A stretch of 62,758 nt of DNA from Ornithinibacillus gellani (GCF_003730295.1 NZ_QTSZ01000011.1:1-62758), one strand, 5' to 3'. Positions 47,342-57,538 are shown, counted from the stretch's first letter. The notes: generated by a model not told the origin, from the letters alone. Made by a program: numbers and translations.

Positions 47342-48115
47342 TCATAAAACTTTTGCTTCGTTTTTAAGTAAAGATACGAGTTCCTTCACCTGTGCGTCTG
47401 GCTCCCCTTCCAGTACACGTCCAGCTTGTTTTTCCTGTGGCATGAATATTTCCAGTGTTTTTGTTTTTGGCTCTAAATCATCTTCATCCAGGTCTAAATC
47501 ATCTATTTCAAGCTCCGCAAGCGGTTTTTTCTTTGCCTTCATAATTCCAGGTAAAGAAGGATATCGCGGCTCATTTAATCCCTGCTGGCAGGTGACCAAT
47601 AAAGGAAGCGGACATTCGATTTTTTCCACGTCTCCTTCTACATCCTTCTCTATTTGAGCTGTATCTCCAGAGATCGTCAACCCGGTTATCGTAGTAACAT
47701 AGGAAATACCTAGTCGGGTTGCAAGTCTTGGACCGACTTGACCGCTCGCCTCATCAATCGCTACATTTCCAGCTAAAATTAAATCAGCATCTTTATCCTC
47801 AAAATACGTTTCTAAAATTTTTGCAGTAGAGAATTGGTCGCCATCCTCCAAATCATCCTCTGTATTAATTAATACAGCTTTATCTGCTCCCATAGCTAAT
47901 GCGGTACGAAGTTGTTTTTCTGAGTCTTCATCGCCGATTGTTACTACTGTTACTTCACCGCCATGCTCATCTCGCTGTTTGATTGCTTCTTCAACTGCGT
48001 ATTCGTCGTATGGATTAATAATGAACTCCGCACTATCATCCTCGATTTGTCCATTGGATACGACTATTTTTTCCTCTGTATCAAATGTCTTTTTTAGCAA
48101 TACATAGATATTCAT
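47342..48115 (-). CDS. etfB: Electron transfer flavoprotein beta subunit
   Basis: 257 aa. Conserved NPYDEYAVEEAIKQRD, AMGADKAVLI, the AMP-binding segment GNVAIDEASGQVGPRLATRLG, and the ETF signature region PRYPSLPGIMKAKKKPL. Adjacent to etfA with a 28-nt gap. Confidence 0.97.
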   Translation of the reverse strand: MNIYVLLKKTFDTEEKIVVSNGQIEDDSAEFIINPYDEYAVEEAIKQRDEHGGEVTVVTIGDEDSEKQLRTALAMGADKAVLINTEDDLEDGDQFSTAKILETYFEDKDADLILAGNVAIDEASGQVGPRLATRLGISYVTTITGLTISGDTAQIEKDVEGDVEKIECPLPLLVTCQQGLNEPRYPSLPGIMKAKKKPLAELEIDDLDLDEDDLEPKTKTLEIFMPQEKQAGRVLEGEPDAQVKELVSLLKNEAKVL

Positions 48116-48162
48116 TATGTTTTCCTCCCTAAGCTTTATTCTTGTCTTCAGCTTCTTGCCAT

Positions 48163-48936
48163 TTATTTATCATGGAAATTCGGCTTGCGTTTTTCCAAAA
48201 AGGCTTGCACACCTTCTTTAGCATCATCTGAGCCAAATATTTCACCAAACATTTTTGTTTCCATTGTTGCTCCCGTGTCAAATTGAGAAGTTTTGGCATA
48301 AGGAACAAGCTTCATTATTCTTTCTACGGAAGGTTTACTTTTTGCCGCTATCTTTGTTGCAAGTTTATCTGCTTCTTCCAGTAATTCATTTTCCTCATAG
48401 GCATGATTAGCTAACCCTAATCTACAAGCCTCCTCACCACTAATTGGCTCACCTGTCAAAAGCAATTCATATGCCTTTGCTGTACCAACATATTGTGGTA
48501 GACGCTGTGTCCCTGCAAAACCGGGAATGATCCCAAGTGTTAGCTCCGGAAGACCAAGCTTTGCAGATTTAGTAACCAGACGTATATGACATGACATCGC
48601 TAATTCTAAACCGCCGCCTAGTGCTGCTCCATGGATGACAGCGATTACAGGAATGGGAAAACTTTCAATCCTGGAAAAGAGTTCCTGGCCTTTCCTACCC
48701 AATGACTCATAGTCTGCCGACTGTTGAAAAGATGTAAACTCTTTTATATCTGCCCCTGCAGAGAAAAATCGCCCTTCACCTTTTAATAGAATCACTTTTA
48801 CTTGTCTATCATGCTCTAATTCATTCAATTGATCATTTAAATCTTGTAATATTGTGCTGGACAATGCATTTGCTGGTGGACTTGTAATACTCAAAGTTGC
48901 AATTTGATTCTGTATATTGCATGAAATCGTTTCCAA
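48163..48936 (-). CDS. fadB: Enoyl-CoA hydratase
   Basis: 257 aa crotonase-fold enzyme for the hydration step of fatty-acid beta-oxidation. Oxyanion-hole region AVIHGAALGGGLELAMSCHI (about 92-111), first catalytic Glu in LGLPELTLGIIPGFAGTQRL (about 127-146). TTG start with AAGGAGGG about 8 nt upstream. Position between fadR and etfB as in B. subtilis. Confidence 0.93.
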   Translation of the reverse strand: METISCNIQNQIATLSITSPPANALSSTILQDLNDQLNELEHDRQVKVILLKGEGRFFSAGADIKEFTSFQQSADYESLGRKGQELFSRIESFPIPVIAVIHGAALGGGLELAMSCHIRLVTKSAKLGLPELTLGIIPGFAGTQRLPQYVGTAKAYELLLTGEPISGEEACRLGLANHAYEENELLEEADKLATKIAAKSKPSVERIMKLVPYAKTSQFDTGATMETKMFGEIFGSDDAKEGVQAFLEKRKPNFHDK

Positions 48937-49050
48937 AATTAACCCTCCTTCTCCTATTCTATCGTAACAGAAATGATAGAGTTGCTCATCTGAATTTTAC
49001 AGATTACTTGATGAATTTGGGACCAGCGAAATTCACATTCGCTGGCAAGG

Positions 49051-49635
49051 TCATCTTTTATTCAATCCTTCAGTTAGTAATGCATGAACTGCCTCTGCTT
49101 GCTCCACCAAGTTATATTTACCTTCCTTAATAACCCAATTTGTTACCATTTCATCTAACGTTCCGAAAACCATCTGTCTGACCAGGGTTATATTCACGTC
49201 AGCTGCATATATATTTTCATCTATTCCCTCTTGAATAATCGAATCAATCACTTGAAGATACGGCTTTAATACTTGATTTATTTTTCTTCTTAAAGCTGGA
49301 TTTGATTGTCTTAATTCCAATTGTGCTACAATTGCAAGGTGGTGGTCTGCAGCAAGCTGACTAAAATGCATATGAATGAGTGTTAATAATTTATCATTTG
49401 CATTTTCCTTTGTATCAATTGCATTTGCAATCTGCTGAATAAACTGGCCCATTTTTTCTTCAAATACGGAAACAAGTATATCTTCTTTGTTCTTAAAGTA
49501 TAGGTAAATGGTTCCGTCAGCGACACCTGCTTGTTTTGCGATTTTTGATACCTGTGCTGCGTGATAGCCATTTTCGGCAATCACTTGGACAGCAGCATCA
49601 ATTATTAGCTTATATTTTGGTTTATTCTTTTTCAT
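49051..49635 (-). CDS. fadR: TetR-family fatty-acid regulator FadR
   Basis: 194 aa, the same length as B. subtilis FadR. N-terminal HTH: KLIIDAAVQVIAENGYHAAQVSKIAKQAGVADGTIYLYFKNKEDIL. It represses beta-oxidation genes until released by long-chain acyl-CoA. The ATG at 49635 follows a GGGGGA site; the 13-codon longer reading crosses the operator. A perfect FadR box lies 25 nt upstream. Confidence 0.95.
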   Translation of the reverse strand: MKKNKPKYKLIIDAAVQVIAENGYHAAQVSKIAKQAGVADGTIYLYFKNKEDILVSVFEEKMGQFIQQIANAIDTKENANDKLLTLIHMHFSQLAADHHLAIVAQLELRQSNPALRRKINQVLKPYLQVIDSIIQEGIDENIYAADVNITLVRQMVFGTLDEMVTNWVIKEGKYNLVEQAEAVHALLTEGLNKR

Positions 49636-49659
49636 CACTGTCCCCCTAGCCAACAAAAC

Positions 49660-49677
49660 TGAATGAATAATCATTCA
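49660..49677 (-). promoter_or_regulatory. FadR operator upstream of fadR
   Basis: TGAATGAATAATCATTCA: perfect 7-bp arms with a 4-bp centre, matching the B. subtilis FadR consensus TGAATGAMTANTCATTCA. It lies between lcfA and fadR, implying autoregulation of fadR-fadB-etfBA. Confidence 0.85.
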
Positions 49678-49774
49678 TAAATATTGTAAACGAGTAGACA
49701 GGATGATGTCAATTATGGACATGCTTTTTTATTAAACTTTTTATATGGCATACATATGTTAAACCAAAATTACG

Positions 49775-51463
49775 TTATTTTGCTTCCTGCTGTTTAGACT
49801 TTTCTTCATCCACTAACTGTCTTCTTAAAATTTTACCAACTGCTGTTTTCGGTAATTCTTCTCTAAATTCATACAGCCGAGGTACCTTATAGGCAGCCAA
49901 ATGTTTCCGACAAAATGTATTCAATTCATCTGTATCAAGCTGATATCCCTGTTTTGCAACTATATATGCTTTCACGGTCTCACCGCGATATGGATCGGGA
50001 ACCCCCGCTACTACCGCTTCTTGTATCCCTTCATGTTCATACAGTACTTCTTCAACTTCACGTGGATAAATATTATAACCACCTGCAATAATCATATCTT
50101 TCTTCCGATCCACGATATAAAAATATCCATTATCATCCATGTAACCAAGATCACCCGTTAACAGCCAACCATCTACAAGCGTATTATCGGTTTCTTCTTC
50201 ATTGTTCCAGTAGCCTTTCATAATTTGCGGTCCCTTTACAGCTACTTCACCCACTTCTTCAATTTCTGCTTCTTCCAGAGTTCCCATTTTGTAGATGATT
50301 GCATCCGTATCTGGCCAAGGTATTCCAATACTGCCATTGATTCGCTTATCCCAAACAAAATTCGCATGTGTAACAGGAGATGATTCTGTGAGCCCATAAC
50401 CTTCCACAAGTCTTCCTCCCGTTACCTTTTCAAATTGATCTTGAATTTCAACGGGAAGCGGTGCAGATCCACTAATACAGGCTTCAATCGAAGATAAGTC
50501 ATATTTCTTTAAGCTGGGATGATTAAGCAATCCAACATAAATTGTCGGTGCACCTGGAAATAAAGTTGGCCGCTGTTTATGGATTGTTTTTAATGTTTCT
50601 TCCGCATCAAATTTAGGTAATAATAGCATTTTTGATCCTAGCATGATGGATAAATTCATTACTGTTGTCATTCCGTACACATGGAAAAATGGTAGTACGC
50701 CTAGTACAACTTCCTGACCGCGTTTTGTTTTATACAGCCATGCCTCACACATTTCTACGTTGGAAACAAGATTCATATGTGTCAGCATTACCCCTTTTGG
50801 ATAACCAGTCGTTCCTCCAGTATATTGCAGCAATGCAAGATCTTCAGTTGGGTCGATGGTAACTGGTTTATATTGTGGTTCAGATGCTGCCATAAACTGC
50901 TTCCACACATGTGTGTCATCAGATTGTTCTACCTTAACGACCAAGTTGTATTGCTTTTTTTGAATAAAAGGATATACTACGTTTTTTGGAAATGGAAGAT
51001 AATCTTTAATTTCTGCTACAATCACATGTTTTAAGTTCGTATTGTTTCGTACGTGATTTACCCTTGGCAATAAAATATCCATACAAATAATAAATTCAGA
51101 ACCAGAATCTTTCAGTTGATACTCCAATTCACGTTCTGTATAGAGCGGATTCGTTTGAACAACAATTCCCCCAGCCATTAATGCACCGTAATAACCAATA
51201 ACAGCCTGTGGACAGTTTGGCAGCATGATGGCAACACGATCCCCTTTTTGCAAACCCAATTTTTGAAAATAGTTTGCCATTCGTCTTGCTTCATCATACA
51301 ATTCCACAAAAGATAGTTCCTTACCCATAAAGTAAAGCGCTTTCTTTTCTTTGTAGCGTTCAGCTGATTCCGCAAGAAACTCATGTAACGGCTTTTTACT
51401 ATACGTAATTGTCGTTGGAATTTCTTTCGGATAATGCTTCTCCCAAATCTTTTGATGTATCAT
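49775..51463 (-). CDS. lcfA: Long-chain fatty-acid-CoA ligase
   Basis: 562 aa ANL-superfamily enzyme that activates long-chain fatty acids with ATP and CoA. P-loop LLQYTGGTTGYPKGVMLTH (about 208-226), VEGYGLTESSPVTHANF, adenylate-binding DGWLLTGDLGYMDDNGYFYIVDRKKDMI, and catalytic Lys near the C-terminus (LPKTAVGKILRRQL). GGAGGGGG before the ATG. First gene of lcfA-fadR-fadB-etfB-etfA. Confidence 0.96.
   Translation of the reverse strand: MIHQKIWEKHYPKEIPTTITYSKKPLHEFLAESAERYKEKKALYFMGKELSFVELYDEARRMANYFQKLGLQKGDRVAIMLPNCPQAVIGYYGALMAGGIVVQTNPLYTERELEYQLKDSGSEFIICMDILLPRVNHVRNNTNLKHVIVAEIKDYLPFPKNVVYPFIQKKQYNLVVKVEQSDDTHVWKQFMAASEPQYKPVTIDPTEDLALLQYTGGTTGYPKGVMLTHMNLVSNVEMCEAWLYKTKRGQEVVLGVLPFFHVYGMTTVMNLSIMLGSKMLLLPKFDAEETLKTIHKQRPTLFPGAPTIYVGLLNHPSLKKYDLSSIEACISGSAPLPVEIQDQFEKVTGGRLVEGYGLTESSPVTHANFVWDKRINGSIGIPWPDTDAIIYKMGTLEEAEIEEVGEVAVKGPQIMKGYWNNEEETDNTLVDGWLLTGDLGYMDDNGYFYIVDRKKDMIIAGGYNIYPREVEEVLYEHEGIQEAVVAGVPDPYRGETVKAYIVAKQGYQLDTDELNTFCRKHLAAYKVPRLYEFREELPKTAVGKILRRQLVDEEKSKQQEAK
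51332..51345 (-). promoter_or_regulatory. Possible intragenic cre in lcfA
   Basis: AGAAAGCGCTTTAC on the minus strand, about 40 codons into lcfA. It shares the AAAGCGCTTT palindrome with the abg-like cre but deviates at the ends. CcpA repression of beta-oxidation genes is known in B. subtilis; this site is a prediction. Confidence 0.4.
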
Positions 51464-51495
51464 TTTATCCCCCTCCTTTTTCCTATCATATCTTC

Positions 51496-51525
51496 ATTAT
51501 AGCGAGTAATGATTATTTTTTGAAA
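51496..51525 (-). promoter_or_regulatory. lcfA promoter with a degenerate FadR-like site
   Basis: -10 TATAAT at 51496-51501 on the minus strand; -35 is weak (TTCAAA 17 nt upstream). The spacer contains ATAATCATTAC, which matches one half of the FadR box found before fadR, while the other half is poorly conserved. Confidence 0.45.
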
Positions 51526-51722
51526 TGATTTCGAAACTTTCTTTAAAAAATATCAATTTACGTGATTATTTTTACGATTTCATTTCTTTAGGGATATATT
51601 ACCAAAACAACTGAACTCAACTTATAAGCTTTATCATAATTGCAAACCGGAAAAAGAATTCAATGCGGACTTCACGTAGTTTATTACGGATGCAAGCTTA
51701 TAAGCAAACTGTACACACAAAA

Positions 51723-51751
51723 AAGCATAGCCGAACGTTTGCGACTATGCC
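51723..51751 (-). terminator. Terminator downstream of the micropeptide gene
   Basis: GCATAG/CTATGC stem, with additional inner CG pairs, followed by a run of six T on the minus strand. It lies about 110 nt after the micropeptide stop. Confidence 0.75.
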
Positions 51752-51861
51752 AATTTCTGAAATCAATCACGATTTGCTGCCGTTAAGTGCCTACTTTGAG
51801 GAGAGCAAGTTACACATGTGATATCGTCTTCTTATATAAATAATACCAAGTTAAATAGTAC

Positions 51862-51936
51862 TTACCATAAATAAATGACACCAACAACAATAAAAATAGC
51901 TGCAACAACAATGAGCACCTTAGCCAGTGTTTCCAA
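51862..51936 (-). CDS. Candidate single-span membrane micropeptide, 24 aa
   Basis: TTG start with AGGGAG 9 nt upstream. The product begins METLAKVLIVVAA and is hydrophobic through to the tryptophan at its end, long enough for one membrane helix. It is followed by a good terminator and lies between yshE and lcfA. Many Bacilli encode such peptides (for example SpoVM-sized or transporter-associated ones), but I recognise no family here. A TTG start and the short length make it a candidate only. Confidence 0.4.
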   Translation of the reverse strand: METLAKVLIVVAAIFIVVGVIYLW

Positions 51937-52064
51937 TATGATATACTCCCTCTATCCCTTGTACAACATAAAGAAGATGAAGTTGTGATTATATATTCAT
52001 ACCTCATCCCTATAGCCTGTACATTATATTTAAATAATCTACTGTTTCTATACTTATTCATGCA

Positions 52065-52472
52065 CTACACAATACTTGCCCCAATAATAAATGATAAACC
52101 GATTGAAATCATCATGGACATCAATCCGACTGCAACATTTCCTTTTCCGATTTCATCATCAATTTTCATCGTTGGCGTTAGAAATTCAAAAATAAAATAA
52201 CCAGAAAGCAGCAGCAAGAAACCTAGCACACCCCAACCTATGCTTTGCATCAGTGTATCATTGTGCTCAATGGAGTATCGAAAAATCGTCATGATCCCAA
52301 ATAGCTTACCACCTGTTGCCATTGCCACTGCGATATTGCCTTTTTTAATTTCTACCCAATTTTTATATGTGGTAACCAATTCAAATATAGCAAGAAATAC
52401 AACTGTGCATAGAATAACAACACTATAACGCGCTGCAGTAATCACGATAATATTTTCCCAAAAAGTTTCCAA
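52065..52472 (-). CDS. yshE: DUF350 membrane protein YshE
   Basis: 135 aa with four hydrophobic segments in two similar halves, each with NxxVAxxxGGxLFG-like character (GNIAVAMATGGKLFGIMTI and GNVAVGLMSMMISIGLSF). These are DUF350 hallmarks. TTG start with AAGGAG 9 nt upstream. It lies directly before (left of) mutS2, as yshE does in B. subtilis. Function unknown. Confidence 0.9.
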   Translation of the reverse strand: METFWENIIVITAARYSVVILCTVVFLAIFELVTTYKNWVEIKKGNIAVAMATGGKLFGIMTIFRYSIEHNDTLMQSIGWGVLGFLLLLSGYFIFEFLTPTMKIDDEIGKGNVAVGLMSMMISIGLSFIIGASIV

Positions 52473-52493
52473 GACATGTCGCTCCTTTCTTCA

Positions 52494-54836
52494 TTATTTT
52501 AATTCTAGTACCGTTACACCACTGCCGCCTTCGCCTTCCGAACCAGGACGGTAATTGGCAATTCGCGGGTGTTTCTTTGCAAATTCCTGAACTCCTTTTC
52601 GAAGTGCGCCAGTCCCTTTACCATGAATGATATGAACCTTTTCATAATTTGCGAGTAAGGCATCATCAATATATTTTTCCAGTCGCATGACTGCATCCTC
52701 AAAACGTTCCCCACGTAAATCAAGCTCAATCCCTACATGATAGCCAGATCCCTTTATTGTAGTAAGTGGTTTGGAAAGATCTTGCTTAGGCTGTTTCATT
52801 AATTGAAGATCTTTTCGTTTAACCTTTACTTTCATAATTCCAACTTGGACCATGTATTCATTCTCACCAACCTGCTCCAATACCGTACCATTTTGATTGA
52901 CTGACAACAGCTTAATGTCATCTCCCGGTGACAGTTTATCTGTTTGAATCGGTTTACTTCCCAGGCTTTCTTTTTGCTTAGAAGTCAAGTTAGGCTGCGC
53001 TTCTTCCAACATTTTTTTGGCTTCAATCCATTCATGTTCCTTTAGAACAGATTGCTGTTTCATATTACGAATTTCAGAAACAATCATTTCCGCTTCTTCC
53101 CGGGCTTTAGTCAAAGCTTTCTCTGCCTTTTCCTCGGCTTTACGGTAGAGTGATTCCTTCTTTTGCTCCAATGCAGTCATTTCTTTCTGTAACGCTTCAT
53201 GTAGCGACTCGCTATCTATTAATACACGATGAGCTTCTTCGTATTCTTGCTCGGCTTGCAGCTGTGCAGCCTCTAAGGAAGCAATCATATTTTCAACATT
53301 TTTGGAGTCAACTCCGATTAACCCCTTTGCCCGCTGTATAATGGAATGATCCAATCCGAGACGACTAGAAATATCAAACGCATTACTTCTGCCAGGCACT
53401 CCCAAAAGTAATCGGTAGGTTGGCTTTAGTGTCTGTACATCAAATTCAACGGAGGCATTTACGACATGCTCCCGATTGTAACCGTATGCTTTCAGTTCGG
53501 GATAATGTGTTGTCGCTATAACCCTCGCTCCACGATCAATGACCTCATCCAATATAGCCATCGCAAGTGCCGCTCCCTCTTGAGGGTCTGTACCCGCACC
53601 AAGCTCATCAAATAATACAAGTGTCTGATGATCAACATGCTTCATAATATCAACAATATTCGTCATATGAGATGAAAATGTACTTAGGTTTTGTTCAATG
53701 GATTGCTCATCACCGATATCAGCGTACACATGTTCAAATACAGCCATTTCACAGCCATCTAATGCTGGAATCTGCAAACCAGACTGTGCCATCAGTGTAC
53801 ATAAGCCAATAAGCTTCAGGGTCACTGTTTTACCACCTGTATTGGGTCCTGTTATCACAATTGTTGTGAAGTCTTTACCTATTTCCACATCATTCGCTAC
53901 TACCTCTTCAACTGGAATAAGCGGATGTCTTGCCTGCTTCATCGAAATATAGCCTTTGTTATTCATCTTAGGCATAGAAGCCTTCATCGTTCGTCCGAGC
54001 TTGGCACGCGCGAAAATAAAATCAATTGCTGCTAATACACGAACATTCTCAATTAATGCTGGTTCTTCTACAGCAATTTTCCCTGTCAATTCATGGAGAA
54101 TTCTTTCCACTTCTTGTTTTTCTTTGATGAACGCTTCTTGTAGCTGATTGTTCAAATCAACGACTGCTTTCGGCTCCATAAAAAGAGTTTGACCAGAAGC
54201 AGATTGATCATGAACAATTCCACCAACAGCGCCACGATGTTCCTGCTTAACCGGTAAAACATAACGATCATTTCGAATCGTAATGATCGCATCAGACAGT
54301 AAACTGCTCTTTGTTTTAATATAGTTATCCAATCTGTCACGTACACGGCTTTCGAAAGTTCGAATAGAGGATCGAATGCCACGGAGCTTGACAGATGCAC
54401 CATCCATCACATGTCCATGGTCGTCGATACAACTTTTTATTGCTGTCTCTAAGGAACGTAAAGGTGTTATTTGATTGGTTAATTCTTGAAGAATGGGCAG
54501 GTTCTCTTCCAGCTTTTCAATAAAATCCTTAGCTTGACGCCCACCATATATAGTATTGGCCACATCTAAGCATTCTGTTGTTGATAATACACCACCGATT
54601 ACCGCTCGCCCTATATTACTTCGAATATCATGGATGCCTCCTAATGGAATGCCTCCATGTAAACGTAATACAGTTGCAGCTTCATCCGTTTCTTTTTGTT
54701 TCCAAATTACCTCATTCAAGTGATGTGAGGGATATAATTTGACAGCTTCATCTTTACCAAGTGCGGTGGCAGCATGGCTTTTAAGCTGTTCTTTTATTTT
54801 TGTAAATTCGAGTACACGTAGAACACGTTCATTCAT
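52494..54836 (-). CDS. mutS2: MutS2 endonuclease / recombination regulator
   Basis: 780 aa. No mismatch-recognition domain; core and clamp helices, then the MutS ATPase (Walker [14 protein letters not shown], about 330-345; Walker [20 protein letters not shown]), a long coiled coil (about 510-620) and a C-terminal Smr domain ([20 protein letters not shown]...[16 protein letters not shown]). Suppresses or processes recombination intermediates; in B. subtilis it also acts in ribosome collision rescue. Called mutSB there. Confidence 0.97.
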   Translation of the reverse strand: MNERVLRVLEFTKIKEQLKSHAATALGKDEAVKLYPSHHLNEVIWKQKETDEAATVLRLHGGIPLGGIHDIRSNIGRAVIGGVLSTTECLDVANTIYGGRQAKDFIEKLEENLPILQELTNQITPLRSLETAIKSCIDDHGHVMDGASVKLRGIRSSIRTFESRVRDRLDNYIKTKSSLLSDAIITIRNDRYVLPVKQEHRGAVGGIVHDQSASGQTLFMEPKAVVDLNNQLQEAFIKEKQEVERILHELTGKIAVEEPALIENVRVLAAIDFIFARAKLGRTMKASMPKMNNKGYISMKQARHPLIPVEEVVANDVEIGKDFTTIVITGPNTGGKTVTLKLIGLCTLMAQSGLQIPALDGCEMAVFEHVYADIGDEQSIEQNLSTFSSHMTNIVDIMKHVDHQTLVLFDELGAGTDPQEGAALAMAILDEVIDRGARVIATTHYPELKAYGYNREHVVNASVEFDVQTLKPTYRLLLGVPGRSNAFDISSRLGLDHSIIQRAKGLIGVDSKNVENMIASLEAAQLQAEQEYEEAHRVLIDSESLHEALQKEMTALEQKKESLYRKAEEKAEKALTKAREEAEMIVSEIRNMKQQSVLKEHEWIEAKKMLEEAQPNLTSKQKESLGSKPIQTDKLSPGDDIKLLSVNQNGTVLEQVGENEYMVQVGIMKVKVKRKDLQLMKQPKQDLSKPLTTIKGSGYHVGIELDLRGERFEDAVMRLEKYIDDALLANYEKVHIIHGKGTGALRKGVQEFAKKHPRIANYRPGSEGEGGSGVTVLELK

Positions 54837-54871
54837 ATTTGGCTACTCCTTTAGATTGCATACGAAAATCT

Positions 54872-56590
54872 TTATTTATTCCTCTCAAAGTATGCAATCA
54901 GCTGTTCCTTTGTCCATGTATTAATCACTGTATCTGTTTGAAGCCATCCCCTTCGCGCGGTTCCTACGCCGTATTTCATATGTTCGAGCATATGAAAACT
55001 ATGTGCATCTGTATTAATGGCAATTTGAGCCCCTTGTTTTTGCGCTTCTCTCGCCCATTCACTGGATAAATCCAAGCGGTTTGGGTTGGCATTAATTTCT
55101 AATGTCGTATTGGTTTCGACGGCCTTTTCAATTAACTGTGATAAATTAACGTCATATCCATCTCTTCTTCCAATTAATCTACCTGTAGGATGCGCTATTA
55201 AGGAAACATATGGATTTTCGAGCGCTTGCATCAATCGCTTCATAATCAATGCTTGAGATTGATTAAAACTAGAATGAATAGCTGCAATGACAAAGTCCAT
55301 TTCCTTTAAAAAGTCATCCGAAAAATCCAATGAGGCATCCGGTAGAATATCCATTTCCACACCTGCAAATATATGAATATCATCATATAAGTCATTCATT
55401 TTATGAATTTCTTCACGCTGTTTTCGTAATCGTGTTTCATCCAAGCCATTCGCTACCCGAAGATATTTGGAATGATCCGTTATAGCGATATATTCATATC
55501 CTTTATTCCTGGCCTGATTTACCATTTCTTCTACAGATTGTGCACCGTCACTCCAAGTCGTATGCATATGTAAATCACCACGAATATCATCTAGCTGCAC
55601 GAGGTCCACAGTTTCTGTAAATGTTGCTATTTCCCCTGCATTTTCCCGGGCTTCAGGAGGAATATACGTTAAATTAAAATGTGTAAAAAAATCGCTTTCT
55701 GTAGAAAAAGTTAATAGCTCACCAGTTTCTTCTACTTCAATTCCATATTCATTGATTTTTTCACCGCGGGATTTTGCTAATTGTCGCATTGCTACATTAT
55801 GGTCTTTGGATCCTGTAAAATGATGTAAAGTAGTTGCAAATTCTTCAGGTGAAACCAAGCGAAAATCAACATTCATATCATAGGTGGATTCCAGTGTTAC
55901 TGAAACCTTTGTATCCCCTTGGGCAATCACCTCTTTGATTGCACTCATTTCCAAAAGCGCTTCCTTTACTGAATGTCTATTTTCACATGCAATAATAAAA
56001 TCAATATCTTTTACCGTTTCTTTCATTCTACGTAAACTACCCGCTAGTGAAAATTGATGGATATCTGGAATCGTCTGTAAATAAGCTTCTATTTGTTCAG
56101 CAATGGGAAGCACCATAGCAATTGGTAGACGTTCTGGCCGCTTACCTATTTCTTTTAATGCAGCTAAAATATTTTCAACTGACTTTTTCCCAAACCCTGG
56201 TAGCTCTTGAACTGCACCACTTGTCAGCGCATCCTTTAAACTGGCTGCATCTACTACATTTAATTCTTGATAGAGCTTAGCTAGTTTTTTTCCACCTAAA
56301 CCAGGAACTTGCAATAATGGGATAAGACCTTCTGGAACTTCTTTTTCAAGTTGTTCCAGAACCGGAGAAGTTTCAGTTTCAAGATACTTTAGAATAACCG
56401 TACTTGTCCCTTTACCAATCCCTTTTATTGCAGTAAAATCTTCAATTTCTCCAAGCGAACGTGTATCGCGTTCCAATGCCTGACTTGCCTTCCGATATGC
56501 TGCTATTTTAAATGGATTTTCTCCTTTAAGCTCTAGGTAAATTGCTATTTTTTCTAATAATTTAATGATATCTTTTTTATTAATGGACAT
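54872..56590 (-). CDS. polX: Family X DNA polymerase (PolX)
   Basis: 572 aa. N-terminal pol-beta-like part with two helix-hairpin-helix motifs (FTAIKGIGKGT and LLQVPGLGGKKL), nucleotidyltransferase residues in FSLAGSLRRMKETVKDIDFII, and a C-terminal PHP domain (DLHMHTTWSDGAQSVEEMV, HSKYLRVANGLD, NTDAHSFHML) giving 3'-5' exonuclease/AP-endonuclease activity. Works in base excision repair. Length as in B. subtilis PolX (570). Confidence 0.97.
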   Translation of the reverse strand: MSINKKDIIKLLEKIAIYLELKGENPFKIAAYRKASQALERDTRSLGEIEDFTAIKGIGKGTSTVILKYLETETSPVLEQLEKEVPEGLIPLLQVPGLGGKKLAKLYQELNVVDAASLKDALTSGAVQELPGFGKKSVENILAALKEIGKRPERLPIAMVLPIAEQIEAYLQTIPDIHQFSLAGSLRRMKETVKDIDFIIACENRHSVKEALLEMSAIKEVIAQGDTKVSVTLESTYDMNVDFRLVSPEEFATTLHHFTGSKDHNVAMRQLAKSRGEKINEYGIEVEETGELLTFSTESDFFTHFNLTYIPPEARENAGEIATFTETVDLVQLDDIRGDLHMHTTWSDGAQSVEEMVNQARNKGYEYIAITDHSKYLRVANGLDETRLRKQREEIHKMNDLYDDIHIFAGVEMDILPDASLDFSDDFLKEMDFVIAAIHSSFNQSQALIMKRLMQALENPYVSLIAHPTGRLIGRRDGYDVNLSQLIEKAVETNTTLEINANPNRLDLSSEWAREAQKQGAQIAINTDAHSFHMLEHMKYGVGTARRGWLQTDTVINTWTKEQLIAYFERNK

Positions 56591-56698
56591 GCTTCAACAC
56601 CTGCTTTCTATTCATACAAAATCTCTCTACCTCATTTGAAATAGATAAGATCAAGCCTGTCTGTCCAATCAGTTGCTGCTCACATGAATAAGATAATT

Positions 56699-57268
56699 CT
56701 ATTTAAAGAAACCGCTATTTTGTACCATGCTAGCCAAATCCGTAAACCACAATTCTTTCATTTTTTCAGATAAATATGGTGTGTTTTCTAGCATCCAATG
56801 AACAAGGCTGGAACCATTTAAATATGTCTGTATCTGTTCTAGTGGAGCTAATGTTAAAATATACAGCAGCAAAAATAAAACAACATACACCTCTAAAAAT
56901 CCTAGTACTGCTCCAGCCAAACGATTGACAGAATTTAAAATAGGCAGTTGCGCTACAAAATCCAACATAGATGAAAGAATTTGCAGTAATATTTTTACCG
57001 CTAAAAATATAATGATAAACGAAATTGCATTATAAAAAGCAGTTTCCATTGGGACAACCTGATGTAAATTCCCCCAAAAACCACCCTCATTCATATCTGG
57101 ATATGGAATCCACAACGGCAGTTTAACCGCTATTTTATCATAGTATAAAACAGCGACGATAAAGGCTGCGATAAAACTGATCATGTGCAGCGCCTGAAGA
57201 ATGAATCCTCGCTTCAGACCACGCATCACACCAAAAATTAGTAGTAAAATAATGATAAAAGTAATCAT
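56699..57268 (-). CDS. yshB: CvpA-family membrane protein YshB
   Basis: 189 aa with four membrane segments, CvpA family: MRGLKRGFILQALHMISFIAAFIVAVLYYD, and NSVNRLAGAVLGFLEVYVVLFLLLYIL. Precise function unknown in Bacilli; distant relatives are associated with colicin V production and envelope integrity. Directly follows zapA (3-nt gap). Confidence 0.9.
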   Translation of the reverse strand: MITFIIILLLIFGVMRGLKRGFILQALHMISFIAAFIVAVLYYDKIAVKLPLWIPYPDMNEGGFWGNLHQVVPMETAFYNAISFIIIFLAVKILLQILSSMLDFVAQLPILNSVNRLAGAVLGFLEVYVVLFLLLYILTLAPLEQIQTYLNGSSLVHWMLENTPYLSEKMKELWFTDLASMVQNSGFFK

Positions 57269-57271
57269 ACT

Positions 57272-57538
57272 CTATTTGTCCTCTTTCTTTTTTAATGCCC
57301 CCAACAAAGAAGCGTATTCTTCTTTTAATTTCAAATAATCATTCGTCGTATTTACCGCTGTAAGAACAGCTAATCTTGACGTATCCAGACTTGGATTATG
57401 TTGATGCATTTCATTCATTTTTTGATCAACCAATTCCGCTACAAGCATGACCCTGCTTGCTGGCTCATTTCCAACGATTGTATACGATTTATTATGTATT
57501 TCTACAGTTACTCGTGTTTTATCTGATTCCTGGGACAC
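57272..57538 (-). CDS. zapA: Cell division protein ZapA
   Basis: 88 aa. Promotes FtsZ bundling at the septum. N-terminal beta region RVTVEIHNKSYTIVGNEPASRVMLVAELVDQKM, then a C-terminal coiled coil ending in KKKEDK. Starts at GTG with GGAGGG about 6 nt upstream. Usual partner order zapA-yshB-polX-mutS2. Confidence 0.94.
   Translation of the reverse strand: MSQESDKTRVTVEIHNKSYTIVGNEPASRVMLVAELVDQKMNEMHQHNPSLDTSRLAVLTAVNTTNDYLKLKEEYASLLGALKKKEDK

Larger units (their letters stand above)
51464..52064. other. 600-bp intergenic stretch between lcfA and yshE
   Basis: Contains the lcfA promoter, a minus-strand terminator and a 24-codon membrane-peptide gene, each listed separately. The remainder is AT-rich and without recognised features. 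Confidence 0.6.

Noticed and set aside
51810-52061. 83-codon minus-strand reading frame overlapping the micropeptide in another frame
   Set aside because: No ribosome binding site and odd composition. The shorter frame has a start signal and a coherent membrane helix.
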